The notes beneath the pieces are model-generated. The model had not been told where the DNA came from. It did not search any database and saw nothing but the letters and a program-made list of their open reading frames with translations. This document shows positions 9,979 to 23,544 of a stretch of DNA of 64,000 nt, piece after piece; the first letter of the stretch is position 1, and the number at the start of each line of letters is the position of its first letter. Origin of the DNA: Mercurialis annua (taxonomy: Eukaryota; Streptophyta; Magnoliopsida; Malpighiales; Euphorbiaceae). A program made the translations under genes and the position numbers. Location of the stretch: positions 24,565,501 to 24,629,500 of the forward strand of contig NC_065577.1 of NCBI RefSeq assembly GCF_937616625.2, in the 5' to 3' direction.

Positions 9979-12715
9979 TGTAATATCCCGTAAAAATTTT
10001 GATTTATTTTGCGATTAATTCCGGTAGTTTTCTAGTCGTTTTCGGTTTTGCGGTTCGATTTGTGACTAATTAGAATTTGGGAATACTCGGTTGGTCGTGG
10101 TTCAACAAAAAAGGGTTGAACCACAAGAAAAACAAAAAAAAAGAAGGTCTTGTACGAGACTAAGAGGTCTCGTACGAGAACCTCGCTTGAGTTAGCCTGG
10201 TCTCGTACGAGACCAGGATTCTCGAACGTGACCAGCCTGAAATTTGCTGGTCTCGTTCGAGAATTAATACACCAAGGAAGGGGGCAGTTTTGTCCTTTGT
10301 TTCTAACCTCATCGACCTACTTAAACACAAAAATTTCAACCCTAATTCATTCTCCATTCTACAAAGAAACCGTAGCCACCATTCCTTTACGTTTTCGCTG
10401 AGAATTCGCTGATCAAAATCCCTCTCAAAGTTCAAGGAAAATCATCCGTAAGTTTGTTTGAAATTTCAGTTTTTGGTTTATGAACGGCATTCCGTATTTT
10501 TGATCGTTCTCTTTCTTTTCTAGATCGAAATCGATACCGTTTGTTTCCAGACGTTCTAGACTCGCGTATCTTCGATTTCCTATCTCGTTTTCGCAAAATG
10601 GTACGTAATCGACCTCGTTTCAATCGCCGTACGGTTTATCGTTTTGAATTTGTTGTTCATTGTTCTTGGTTGGGATGTTGCTGCCGATCTCTATATGATT
10701 CTTGGTTATGTTTTATGTGTTTTAAATGATCTTAATCCATGATTTCCTTCATTGTTATTGGATTTAAACTTTGCTTAAGCTTGAGTTGTCCCATTCGATG
10801 CCGTACGGTTCTTCGTAACCTTACCTCCGTTTGATGCCATTACTTTAAAATTGAATTTCTTGATATTGTAAGCTGATTATTAGGCCTTGAATAGGTGCTT
10901 ATTGTTTGAGAGTCTTTGATGTGTTTGTGATTAAGAATTCAAGATTTTGGTTCTGTCAAAAGTTGCTGTGTATGAGGAAATGAAATTGCAGTAGAAGGAA
11001 GGTTTTGGGTTTTGATAATTTGTTAATCAAATCAAGAGGGATGGTTAAATATCAAATATGGTCACTACTCCTTTTTGCTTAATCTTTATAAATCCTTTAA
11101 GTTATTCCATTTTGTTTCGATAATAACTTTGAATTCAAATAGACAATTTGTATACGTTAAATTTTTATAACTTAAATTAATATAATTACTCGGGTAATTA
11201 TATGTAATTTTAATTGTATTTGGCTAAATTGCGTTTTAGCCCCTAAAGTTTCTAAAAGACTTGTTTAAGTTAAATTTTATCTATTGGATAACTTTTGGAT
11301 TTTTGATTAAATTATGAACTAGTAAATTAAGATCGAATAATTAATTTGATTTCGGATATCAAATTGGCTAAAGTACAGTTTAGTCCCTAAACTTTTATAA
11401 GACTTATTTAATTAAGTTTTTGGGTTGTAACTTGGGTTACTTGAAATTTAAGTTATTGAGTTCTGTTTTTAAAATGGATTATTATTTTATCGAATTATTT
11501 AATAAATATAAACTCGGGTTTATATTTGATAAACGTTTTAAGTCGGGTTAGACTTGGGTCACCCGACAAGTGAGGTTAGTTTGGTAGTTATTGGTAACTC
11601 GGCTAATCCACTATTTGGAAAATTATTATTATTTAAATGTTAATTAAATAATATTTGTAAATCGGATTTTAAGCGAGAATTCAATAGACTTGTATTAATT
11701 GGGGTTTATTACCTATTGGGTATTTTTGTGTTGCTTTGGATTGTTTATTCCCGACGTGTTATTTGTGCTAGTCCTATGTGGTGTCTAGTACTCTCAAGAG
11801 TTAGGGTCTGTTTTAATAATTATTTTATTTGTCTAGATCCGTCTATTATTCGTGATCCAGAGGCGAACCAGGATTAGTTGCTTGCCAGTTTTCACGTGGA
11901 TTAGCAAGCAGTGAGTTTGTACTTACTATTTACCGCTTTATTAAGTAAATTGATATTTTAATAATAAATATATATATTGTACGTATATTTCGAACTGTTT
12001 TTATATTATGGCTTCTAGTTGGAACATGCTACCTAATGGGCATCATTAGGACTGCGTGCGCACTGGTAATGATCTGGGTAAGGTAATTATGGTAATGTGG
12101 TAACTCGGTGTGAGCATAGCTCTCGGGACCAAATAGAGTAACTCGGTGTAGCACAGCTCTCGGGACTCTGGATATGGTAAAGTGTGGTCAGTGGTATTGG
12201 ATTATGTTATTTATTTAGAATTGTGGATTAGGGTTCCAACTATTATTCGTAATATCGTTATTAAATGTTTTAATCGTTTTAAAGGTTTTCCACTTGATAA
12301 ATGTACATAGTGGTATAAACTCATCTCAGTATATCTGACCTCGTTGTTTTTCCAATTTTTCCCAGGGTTATGATCTGAGAGAGTCTGGTGATCTCCGCAT
12401 TTACTTTTCCTCGGAGGTTCCATTTATTTTTGATAAACTGTAAAATTGTTTTATTCTTACACCGCAGTAGTAACTAGACGTCTTTATTTTATTCTAGTTG
12501 TTGTCAGATTTGTCTGGCTGATTATAAATGTTTATTCCGGATTATGTATGTTAAGCCGATTTAATACTATTATTGGAAAGCATGTTATTTTAATTGTTGA
12601 ATATTATAACTGCTAGATTTATGCTGAAGTTTCGGTTGCCCCCGAGCATTGGTTTTTTGCAAGTTTACGTGTTTATATGTTAAATGAAAGGCTAGCTACG
12701 GGTTTTGGTACTACA
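9979..12715 (+). repeat. Solo LTR of the Tekay-like family, 3' end clipped
   Basis: The LTR starts TGTAATATCCCG and is collinear with the other copies through CGGTTGCCCCCGAGCATTGG and GGTTTTGGTACTACATTA, but the final block of roughly 50 bases (with CTAGCGCCGG and GTCGTGACA) is absent. TTAAC occurs on both sides (9974-9978, 12716-12720), compatible with a 5-bp target duplication, although the right copy overlaps LTR-like ACATTA. It carries an inverted repeat GTGGTTCAAC/GTTGAACCAC (10097-10124), several CTCGTACGAG palindromes (10146-10262) and a splice donor at 10448. No internal coding part is present. Confidence 0.88.
10146..10262. promoter_or_regulatory. Palindrome module in LTR (CTCGTACGAG cores)
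   Basis: Several copies of GGTCTCGTACGAGACC and decayed forms (TCTTGTACGAGAC, TCTCGTTCGAGAA) lie about 170-280 bases into the LTR, upstream of the presumed transcription start. Palindromes at this position are typical of binding sites or of hairpins; which of the two applies cannot be told from sequence. Confidence 0.5.
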
Positions 12716-12720
12716 TTAAC

Positions 12721-15700
12721 CAAACATTTACAAACGTTACGAAAAAAATCCAAATGTTTCACCTTTATAGCGATTTAAGCCAAATGATTACAAACATTAC
12801 GAAACAAATCCAAACATTTGATAAACGTTTGGTTTAAATCGCTAAAAACGTGAAACGTTTGGATTTTTTCGTAACGTTTGTAAACGTTTGGCCTAAATCG
12901 CTAAAAAGGTGAAACATTTGGATTTGTTTCGTTACGTTTGTAAACATTTGGCTTAAATTTCTAAAAAGGTGAAACATCTAGATTTGTTTCGTAATGTTTG
13001 TAAACGTTTGGCTTAAATTGCTAAAAAGGGGAAATGTTTAGATTTGTTTCGTAAGATTTGCAAACTTTTGACATAAATCGCTAAAAAGGTGAAACGTTTA
13101 GATTTGTTTCGTAACGTTTGTAAACGTTTGGCTTAATTTGCTTAAAAGGTGAAATGCTTGGATTTGTTTCGTTACGTTTGTAAACGTTTGGCTTAAATCG
13201 CTAAAAAGGTGAAACGTTTTGATTTGTTTCGTAACGCTATAAACGATTGGATTAAATCGCTAAAAAGGTGAAATGTTTGGATTTGTTTCGTAGCTTTTGT
13301 AAACGTTTAAATTAAATCGGTAAAATGGGAAAATGTTTGGTTTTTTTCGTAACGTTTGATTTGTTTCATAACGTTTGTATATGTTTGGCTTAAATTGCTA
13401 AAAAGGTCAAATGTTTGATTTTGTTTCGTAACGTTTTTAAACGTTTGGCTTTAATCGCTAAAAATGGGAACGTTTGGATTTGTTTCGTAACGTTTGTAAA
13501 CGTTTGGCTTAAATAAACAAAGGTGAAACACTTGGATTTGTAAACGTTACGAAACAAAAAAAGGTGAAACGCTTGGATTTTTTTCTATAAATTTTATTTT
13601 ACTTTTAGCAATTTAAGCGAATCATTTAAAAACTTTACGAAACAAAACCAAACGTTTACAAACGTTACAAAACAAAACCAAACGTTTACAAACGTTACAA
13701 AACAAATCCAAACGTTTCACCTTTTAGCGATTGAAGCCAAACTTTTACAATCGCTACGAAACAAGTCCAAACGTTTCACGTTTTTAGCGATTGAAGCCAA
13801 ATGTTTACAAACATTACGAAACAAAGCCAAGCGTTTCGAAATAAGTCCAAACGTTTAAAATGTTACGAAACAAATCCAAACATTTCACCTTTTTAAAATC
13901 TAAAGCAAATATTTAAAACGTTAAGAAACAAATCCAAACATTTCACATTTTTTTCGAATTAAGCTAAACGTTTACAAACACTAAGAAACAAATCCAAAAG
14001 TTTCACCCTTTTAGCGATTAAAGCCAAACGTTTACAAACATTACGAAAAAAATCTAAACGTTTCCCCTTTTTAGCGATTGAAGCCAAACGTTTAAAAACG
14101 TTATGAAACAAATCCAAACGTTTCCCCTTTTTTCTTATTTAAGCCCAAGGTTTACAAACGTTACGAAAGAAATCCAAACGTTTCACCTTTATAGCGATTT
14201 AAGCCAAACGTTTAAAACATTACGAAACCAATCTAAGCGTTTCACCTTCTTAGCAATTTAAGCCAAACGTTTACAAAGGTTATGAAACAAAACGAAATGT
14301 TTCCCCTTTTAGCGATTTAAGCATAATATTTGAATTTATTTCGTAAACTTTGTAAACATTATAAAACAAAACTAAACATTTAAAACATTACGAAAAAAAT
14401 CCGAACGTTTCACATTTTTAGCGTTTTAAGCTAAACGTTTATAAACGCTACGAAACAAATCTAAACGTTTCACCTTTATAGCGATTGAAGCCAAACATTT
14501 ACAAACGTTACGAAACAAATCCAAACGTTTCGCCTTTTTAGCAATTTAAGCCAAAAGTTTATAAACATTATGAAGAAAATCCAAACGTTTCACCTTTTTA
14601 GCGATTTAAGTCAAACGTTTACAAATGTTACGAAAAAAATCCAAATGTTTCACCTTTTTAGCGATTTAAACGTTTGTATATATTTCGTAATGTTTGTAAA
14701 CGTTTGGCTTAAATTGCTAAAAAGGCACGTTTGGTTTTGTTTCGTAACGTTTGTAAATGTTTGGCTTCAATCGCTAAAAAGGTGAAATGTTTGGTTTTGT
14801 TTCGTAACGTTTGTAAACGTTTGACTTAAATTGCTAAAAAGGTGAAATGTTTGGATTTGTTTCGTAACCTTTGTAAACGTTTGGTTTTGTTTCTTAACGT
14901 TTGTAAACGTTTGGCTTAAATTGCTAAAAAGGTGAAACGCTTGGAATTGTTTCGTAACGTTTGTAAACGTTTGGCTTAAATCACTAAAAATGTGAAACGC
15001 TATGATTTTTTCGTAACGTTTCAAACGTTTGGTTTAAATCGCTAAAAAGGTGAAAAGCTTGGATTTATTTCGTAACGTTTGTAAACGTTTGGCTTAAATT
15101 GCTGAAAAACGTGAAATGTTTGGATTTGTTTCTTAACGTTTGTAAACGTTTGGCTTAAATTGCTAAAAAGGTGAAACACTTGGATTTGTTTCGTAATGTT
15201 TGTAAATGTTTGGCTTAAATTGCTAAAGAGGGGAAACGTTTGGGTTTGTTTCGAAACGTTTGTAATCGTTTGGCTTCAATTGTTAAAAAGGTGAAACCTT
15301 TGGATTTGTTTCGTAACGTTTGTAAACGTTTAGTATAAATTTCTAAAAAGGTGAAACGGTTGAATTTTTTTCGTAACGTTTGTAAACGTTTGGCTTAAAT
15401 TGCTAAAAAGGTGAAATGTTTGGATTTGTTTCGTAAAGTTTGTAAACGTTTGGCTTAAATTGCTAAAAAGGTTAAACGCTTGGATTTGATTCGTAACGTT
15501 TGTAAACGTTTGGCTTAATTTGCTATAAAGGTGAAACGCTTGGATTAGTTTCGCAACGTTACTAAAGGTTTGGCTTAAATTGCTAAAAAGGGGAAAAGTT
15601 TGGCTTAAATCGCTAAAAAGGTGAATCGCTTGGATTTGTTTCGTTACATTTGGAAACGTTTGGCTTCAATCGCTAATAAGGGGAAACATTTGTATCTGTT

Positions 15701-16854
15701 TCGTAACGTTTGTAAAAGACTGTCTTAAATTGCTAAAAAAGTGAAACGTTTTGTTTTGTTTCGTAACGTTTGTAAACGTTTGGCTTAAATCGCTAAAATG
15801 GGAAAACGTTTTGATTTTTTACGTAACGTTTATAAACGTTTGGCTTAAATCGCTAAAATGGGGAAACATTTGGATTTGTTTCGTAACGTTTACAAATCCA
15901 AGCGTTTCACCTGTTAAGGATAAGCGTTTCACCTTTTTAGCGATTTAAGCAAAACGTTTAAAACGTTATGAAACGATCCAAACATTCGAATTGCTACGTA
16001 ACAAAATGTGAAACACTTGGATTTTTTTCGTAACGCTTGTAAACGTTTGGCTTAAATTGCTAAAAAGGGGAAACGTTCGGTTTTGTTTCGTAACTTTTGT
16101 AAACGTTTGGCTTAAATTGCTAAAAAGGTGAAATGTTTGGATTTGTTTCGTAACTTTTTTAAACCTTTGGCTTATATTGCTAAAAAGGCGAAACGTTTGG
16201 ATTTGTTTCGTAACGTTTGTAAACGTTTGGCTTAAATCGCTAAAAAGGTGAAACGTTTGGATATGTTTCGTAACGTTTGTAAACGTTTGGCTTAAATTGC
16301 TAAAAAGGTGAAACGTTTGGCTTAAATCGCTAAAATTGTGAAACATTTGAATTTGCTTCGTTAAAAAGGTAAATCGCTTGGATTTGTTTCGTAATGTTTG
16401 TAAACCTTTGGTTTCAACCGCTAAAAAGGTGCAACGTTTATATTTGTTTCGTAACGTTTGCGAACGTTTGGCTTAAATTGCTAAAAAGGGGAAACGTTTG
16501 GTTTTTTTTCGTAACGTTTGTAAACGTTTGGCTTAAATCGCTAAAACGGAAAACGCTTGGATTTGTTTCGTAACGTTTATAAACGTTTGGCTTAAATCGC
16601 TAAAATGGGGAAACGTTTAGATTTGTTTCGTAACGTTTACAAATCCAAGCATTTGACCTTTGTTTATTTAAGCCAAACGTTCACGAACTTTACGAATTAA
16701 ATCCAAACGTTTCACATTTTTAGCAATTTAAGCTAAATGTTTACAATCGTTATGAAACAAAACCAAAAGGTGAAACGTTTCCCCATTTTAGCGATTTAAG
16801 CCTAACGTTTACAAATGTTATGGAACAAAACCAAACGTTTCAAACCAATAATTT
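12721..16854. repeat. Satellite sub-region: mosaic of short A and B blocks
   Basis: Approximate blocks are B 12721-12820, A 12820-13550, B 13550-14665, A 14665-15890, B 15890-15990, A 15990-16640 and B 16640-16850. The part 15500-16850 is a partial, older-looking copy of sequence found again at about 16855-17345 and 18360-18880, so it belongs to the same higher-order family. Confidence 0.8.
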
Positions 16855-18287
16855 GGCTTAATTTGCTATAAAGGTGAAACGCTTGGATTAGTTTCGTAAC
16901 GTTTGTAAAGGTTTGGCTTAAATTGCTAAAAAGGGGAAAAGTTTGGCTTAAATCGCTAAAAAGGTGAATCGCTTGGATTTGTTTCGTTACGTTTGGAAAC
17001 GTTTGGCTTCAATCGCTAAAAAGGTGAAACGTTTGTATCTGTTTCGTAACGTTTGCAAACGACTGTCTTAAATTGCTAAAAAAGTGAAACGTTTTGTTTT
17101 GTTTCGTAACGTTTGTAAACGTTTGGCTTAAATCGCTAAAATGGGAAAACGTTTTGATTTTTTTCGTAACGTTTATAAACGTTTGGCTTAAATCGCTAAA
17201 ATGGGGAAACATTTGGATTTGTTTCGTAACGTTTACAAATCCAAGCCTTTCACTTGTTAAGGATAAGCGTTTCACCTTTTTAGCGATTTAAGCAAAACGT
17301 TTAAAACGTTATAAAACGATCCAAACGTTCGAAACGCTACGTAACAAAATGTGAAACACTTGGATTTTTTTTCGTAACGTTTGTAAACGTTTGGCTTAAA
17401 TTGCTAAAAAAGGGAAACGTTCGGTTTTGTTTCGTAACTTTTGTAAACGTTTGGCTTAAATTGCTAAAAAGGTGAAATGTTTGGATTTGTTTCGTAACTT
17501 TTTTAAACCTTTGGCTTAAATTGCTAAAAAGGCGAAACGTTTGGATTTGTTTCGTAACGTTTGTAAACGTTTGGCTTAAATCGCTAAAAAGGTGAAACGT
17601 TTGGATATGTTTCGTAACGTTTGTAAACGTTTGGCTTAAATTGCTAAAAAGGTGAAACGCTTGGATTTGTCTCGTAGCGTTTGTAAACGTGTGGCTTAAA
17701 TCGCTAAAAAAGGGAAACCTTTAGTTTTGTTTCGTAACGTTTGTAAACGTTTAGCTTGAATCGCTAAAAAGGTGATATGTTTTGATTTGTTTCGTAACGT
17801 TTAAAATGTTTGGCTTAAATTGCTAAAATGGGGAAATGTTTGGATTTGTTTCGTAACATTTGTAAATGTTTGTCTTATATTGCTAAAAAGGTGAAACGTT
17901 TAGCTTTGTTTTGTAACGTTTGTAAACGTTTCGCCTAAATTGCTAAAAAGGTGAAACGCTTGGATTTGTTTCGTAATGTTTGTAAACGTTTGGCTTAAAT
18001 TGCTAAAAATGTTAAACGTTTGGATTTGTTTCGTAACGTTTGTAAACGTTTGGCTTAAATTTCTAAAAAGGTGAAACAGTTGAATTTGTTTCGTACGTTT
18101 GGCTTAAATTGCTAAAAAGGTGAAACGTTTGGATTTGTTTCGTAGCGTTTGTAAACGTTTGGCTTATATTGCTAAAAAGGTGAAATGTTTGGATTTGTTT
18201 CGTAACGTTTGTAAATGTTTGGCTTAAATTGCTAAAAAGGTGAAACGTTTGGCTTAAATCGCTAAAATCGTGAAACATTTGAATTTG

Positions 18288-18360
18288 TTAGGAAGTTTTG
18301 TACAAGCGATCTATTAATGTCAGCACTCTGGATTGCTACGAAGTCCTAGGTTTTTTGGAA
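18288..18360 (+). repeat. U1 insert, copy 1
   Basis: A roughly 73-base non-satellite string starting TTAGGAAGTTTTGTACAAGC and ending near CGAAGTCCTAGG plus a T run sits between A-type units. It has no coding sense that I recognise. It is repeated at 22566 and 26477 and, truncated, at 28094. Confidence 0.8.
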
Positions 18361-19093
18361 TTTCGTAACATTTGTAAACGTTTGGCATAAATCGCTAAAA
18401 AGGTTAATCGCTTGGATTTGTTTGGTAACGTTTGTAAACCTTTCGCTTCAACCGCTAAAAAGGTGCAACGTTTATATTTGTTTAGTAACGTTTGCGAACG
18501 TTTGGCTTAAATTGCTAAAAAGGGGAAACGTTTGGTTTTTTTTCGTAACGTTTGTAAACGTTTGGCTTAAATCGCTAAAACGGAAAACGCTTGGATTTGT
18601 TTCGTAACGTTTATAAACGTTTGGCTTAAATCGCTAAAATGGGGAAACGTTTAGATTTGTTTCGTAACGTTTACAAATCCAAGCATTTGACTTTTGTTTA
18701 TTTAAACCAAACGTTCACGAACTTTACGAATTAAATCCAAACGTTTCACATTTTTAGCAATTTAAGCTAAATGTTTACAATCGTTATGAAACAAAATCAA
18801 AAGGTGAAACGTTTCCCCATTTTAGCGATTTAAGCCTAACGTTTACAAAGGTTATGGAACAAAACCAAACGTTTCACCTTTTTAGCAATTTAAACCAAGC
18901 GTTTACAAATGCTATGAAACAAATCCAAGCGTTTCACCTTTTAGCAAACGTTTACAAACGTTACGAAACAAATCCAAACGTTTCATCTTTTTAGCAATTT
19001 ATACCAGACGTTTTCAAATGTTACGAAACAAATCCAAGCGTTTCCCCTTTTTAGCGATTTAAACCAAATGTTTACAAACGTTACGAAACAAAT

Positions 19094-19266
19094 CCTAACT
19101 TCGCCAGGACCCAGACAGAGCTTCTGCGACAACAATCTCTTTTTGTTCTTCGGTTTTAAATGGCCCTTTTCAAATGAAAATCTGAATACGCATTGCGGTA
19201 TATGTTGGGACTATCTGCTTAATGGTACTCCTACTATGTTCATAAGTGGTTTTCTAGTTTTATCCA
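19094..19266 (+). repeat. U2 insert, copy 1
   Basis: About 173 non-satellite bases start CCTAACTTCGCCAGGACCC and end ...TTTCTAGTTTTATCC. Base composition is more even than the satellite. The plus strand is open in one frame (including GICWDYLLNGTPTMFISGF), which also reads through from flanking satellite, but I recognise no family. It may be a captured gene or organelle fragment; this is not shown. Confidence 0.75.
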
Positions 19267-22200
19267 TTTTAGAGATTTAAGCCAAACATTTACGAACGTT
19301 ACAAAACAAATCCAAACGTTTAAAATGATATGATACATATTTACGAAACAAATCCAAACGTTTAAAATGATATGATACAAATTTACGAAACAAATCCAAA
19401 TATTTCACAATTTTATTAATTTATGCCGAATGTTTACAAACGCTACGAAACAAAACCCAACATTTCACCTTTTTAGTGATTTAAGCCAAACGTTTAAAAC
19501 GATATGAAGCCAATCCAAATTTTCAAAACGCTACGAAATAAAATGTGAAATGCTTGGATTTGTTTCGTACCGTATGTAAACGTTTGGCTTAAATCGCTAA
19601 TAAGGTGAAACATTTAGTTTTATTTCGTAACGATTGTAAACGTTTGGCTTAAATTGCTAAAAAAGTTAAAATGTTTCGATTTTTTTCGTAACGTTTGTAA
19701 ACGTTTGGCTTAAATCGCTAAAAAGGGGAAATGTTTTTAAACGTTTGGCTTAAATTACTAAAAAGGTGAAACGTTTGGATTTGTTTCGTAGCGTTCGTAA
19801 ATGTTTGGCTTAAATCGCTAAAAAGGTGAAACATTTGGATTTGTTTCGAAACGTTTATAAATGTTTGGCTTAAATTTCTAAAAAGATGAAACGCTTGGAT
19901 TTTTTTCGTAGCGTTTGTAAACGTTTGGCTTAAATCGCTAAAAAGGTGAAACGTTTGGTTTGGTTTCTTAACGATTGTAAACCTTCAGCTTAAATCGCTA
20001 AAAAGGTGATACGTTTTGATTTGTTTCATAACGTTTTAAATGTTTGGCTTAAATCGCTGAAAAGGGGAAATGTTTGCATTTGTTTTGTAACATTTGTAAA
20101 CCTTTTGGCTTAAATCGCTAAAAAGGTGAAACGTTTAGATTTGTTTTGTAACATTTGTAAACGTTTTGCTTAAATTGCTAAAAAGGTGAAACTTTTGGAT
20201 TTGTTTCGTAACGTTTGTAAACGTTTGGCTTAAATCGCTAAAAAGGGGAAACGTTTGGATTTGTTTCTTGACGTTTGTAAACGTTTGGCTTAAATCGCTA
20301 AAATGGGGAAACGTTTTGATTTGTTTTGTAACATTTGTAAATGTTTGGATTAAATTGCTAAAAAGGTGAAACGTTTAGATTTTTTTCGTAATGTATATAA
20401 ACGTTTGGTTTTGTTTCGTAACGTTTATACACGTTTGGCTTAAATCCCTAAAAATGTGAAACGTTTGGATTTTTTTCGTAACGTTTGTAAATGTTTGGCT
20501 TAAATCGTTAAAAATATGAAACGTTTGGATTTGTTTCGTAATGTTTGTAAACGTTTGGCTTAAATCAGTAAAAAGGGGAAACGTTTGAATTTATTTCGTA
20601 ACGTTTGTAAACGTTTGGCTTAAATTGCTAAAAATGTGAAACATTTTGTTTTGTTTCGTAACGTTTGTAAACGTTTGGCTTAAATCGCTAAAATGGGTAA
20701 ACGTTTTGATTTGTTTCGTAATGTTTGTAAACGTTTGGCTTAAATAGCTAAAATGGGGAAAAGTTTTGATTTGTTTCGCAACGTTTCTAAACGTTTGGCT
20801 TAAATCGTTAAAATGGGGAAACGCTTGGATTTGTTTAGTAACATTTGTAAACGTTTGGCTTAAATCGCTAAAATGGGAAAACGTTTTGATTTTTTTCGTA
20901 ACGTTTATAAACGTTTGGCTTAAATCGCTAAAATGGGGAAACATTTGGATTTGTTTCGTAACGTTTACAAATCTAAGCCTTTCACTTGTTAAGGATAAGC
21001 GTTTCACCTTTTTAGCGATTTAAGCAAAACGTTTAAAACGTTATAAAACGATCCAAACGTTCGAAACGCTACGTAACAAAATGTGAAACACTTGGATTTG
21101 TTTCGTTACGTTTGGAAACGTTTGGCTTCAATCGCTAAAAAGGTGAAACGTTTGTATCTGTTTCGTAACGTTTGCAAACGACTGTCTTAAATTGCTAAAA
21201 AAGTGAAACGTTTTGTTTTGTTTCGTAACGTTTGTAAACGTTTGGCTTAAATCGCTAAAATGGGAAAACGTTTTGATTTTTTTCGTAACGTTTATAAACG
21301 TTTGGCTTAAATCGCTAAAATGGGGAAACATTTGGATTTGTTTCGTAACGTTTACAAATCCAAGCCTTTCACTTGTTAAGGATAAGCGTTTCACCTTTTT
21401 AACGATTTAAGCAAAACGTTTAAAACGTTAAAAAACGATCCAAACGTTCGAAACGCTACGTAACAAAATGTGAAACACTTGGATTTGTTTGGCTTATATT
21501 GCTAAAAAGGGGAAACGTTCGGTTTTGTTTCGTAACTTTTGTAAACGTTTGGCTTAAATTGCTAAAAAGGTGAAATGTTTGGATTTGTTTCGTAACTTTT
21601 TTAAACCTTTGGCTTAAATTGCTAAAAAGGCGAAACGTTTGGATTTGTTTCGTAACGTTTGTAAACGTTTGGCTTAAATCGCTAAAAAGGGGAAACGTTT
21701 GGATATGTTTCGTAACGTTTGTAAACGTTTGGCTTAAATTTCTAAAAAGGTGAAACGCTTGGATTTGTCTCGTAGCGTTTGTAAACGTGTGGCTTAAATC
21801 GCTAAAAAAGGGAAACCTTTAGTTTTGTTTCGTAACGTTTGTAAACGTTCAGCTTGAATCGCTAAAAAGGTGATATGTTTTGATTTGTTTCGTAACGTTT
21901 AAAACGTTTGGCTTAAATTGCTAAAATGGGGAAATGTTTGGATTTGTTTCGTAACATTTGTAAACGTTTGTCTTATATTGCTAAAAAGGTGAAACGTTTA
22001 GCTTTGTTTCGTAACGTTTGTAAACGTTTCGCCTAAATTGCTAAAAAGGTGAAACGCTTGGATTTGTTTCGTAACGTTTGTAAACGTTTGGCTTAAATCG
22101 CTAAAAAGGTGAAGTGTTTGGATTTGTTTCGTAACATTTGTAAACGTTTGGCTTAAATCGCTAAAATGACGAAACGTTTGGTTTTGTTTCGTAACGTTTG

Positions 22201-22565
22201 TAAACGTTTGGCTTAAATTGCTAAAAAGGTGAAACGCTCTGATTTGTTTCGTAATGTTTGTAAACGTTTGGCTTAAATTGCTAAAAATGTTAAACGTTTG
22301 GATTTGTTTCGTAACGTTTGTAAACGTTTGGCTTAAATTTCTAAAAAGGTGAAACAGTTGAATTTGTTTCGTACGTTTGGCTTAAATTGCTAAAAAGGTG
22401 AAACGTTTGGATTTGTTTCGTAGCGTTTGTAAACGTTTGGCTTATATTGCTAAAAAGGTGAAACGTTTGGATTTGTTTCTTAACGTTTGTAAATGTTTGG
22501 CTTAAATTGCTAAAAAGGTGAAACGTTTCGCTTAAATCGCTAAAATTGTGAAACATTTGAATTTG

Positions 22566-22638
22566 TTAGGAAGTTTTGTACAAGCGATCTATTTATGTCA
22601 GCACTCTGGATTGCTACGAAGTCCTAGCTTTTTTGGAA
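22566..22638 (+). repeat. U1 insert, copy 2
   Basis: This matches copy 1 with very few differences (ATCTATTTATG against ATCTATTAATG; CTAGCTT against CTAGGTT), in the same satellite context exactly 4278 bases on. Confidence 0.8.
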
Positions 22639-23371
22639 TTTCGTAACATTTGTAAACGTTTGGCATAAATCGCTAAAAAGGTTAATCGCTTGGATTTGTT
22701 TCGTAACGTTTGTAAACCTTTCGCTTCAACCGCTAAAAAGGTGCAACGTTTATATTTGCTTAGTAACGTTTGCGAACGTTTGGCTTAAATTGCTAAAAAG
22801 GGGAAACGTTTGTTTTTTTTTCGTAACGTTTGTAAACGTTTGGCTTAAATCGCTAAAACGGAAAACGCTTGGATTTGTTTCGTAACGTTTATAAACGTTT
22901 GGCTTAAATCGCTAAAATGGGGAAACGTTTAGATTTGTTTCGTAACGTTTACAAATCCAAGCATTTGACTTTTGTTTATTTAAACCAAACGTTCACGAAC
23001 TTTACGAATTAAATCCAAACGTTTCACATTTTTAGCAATTTAAGCTAAATGTTTACAATCGTTATGAAACAAAACCAAAAGGTGAAACGTTTCCCCATTT
23101 TAGCGATTTAAGCCTAACGTTTACAAAGGTTATGGAACAAAACCAAACGTTTCACCTTTTTAGCAATTTAAACCAAGCGTTTACAAATGCTATGAAACAA
23201 ATCCAAGCGTTTCACCTTTTAGCAAACGTTTACAAACGTTACGAAACAAATCCAAACGTTTCATCTTTTTAGCAATTTATACCAGAAGTTTTCAAATGTT
23301 ACGAAACAAATCCAAGCGTTTCCCCTTTTTAGCGATTTAAACCAAATGTTTACAAACGTTACGAAACAAAT

Positions 23372-23544
23372 CCTAACTTCGCCAGGACCCAGACAGAGCT
23401 TCTGCGACAACCATCTCTTTTGGTTCTTCGGTTTTAAATGGCCCTTTTCAAATGAAAATCTGAATACGCATTGCGGTATATGTTGGGACTATCTGCTTAA
23501 TGGTACTCCTACTATGTTCATAAGTGGTTTTCTAGTTTTATCCA
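23372..23544 (+). repeat. U2 insert, copy 2
   Basis: This is nearly identical to copy 1 (ACCATCTCTTTTGG in place of ACAATCTCTTTTTG) and keeps the same open frame. It lies exactly 4278 bases after copy 1. Confidence 0.75.

Noticed and set aside
19068..19280. 70-codon frame over U2 as a conserved small protein
   Set aside because: Its ends are satellite-encoded and its conservation between copies is explained by recent duplication of the whole unit; a captured exon remains possible and is listed as a finding.
20591..21007. 138-codon open frame as a gene
   Set aside because: It is a run of 20-residue satellite translations, with equally open frames on the other strand.
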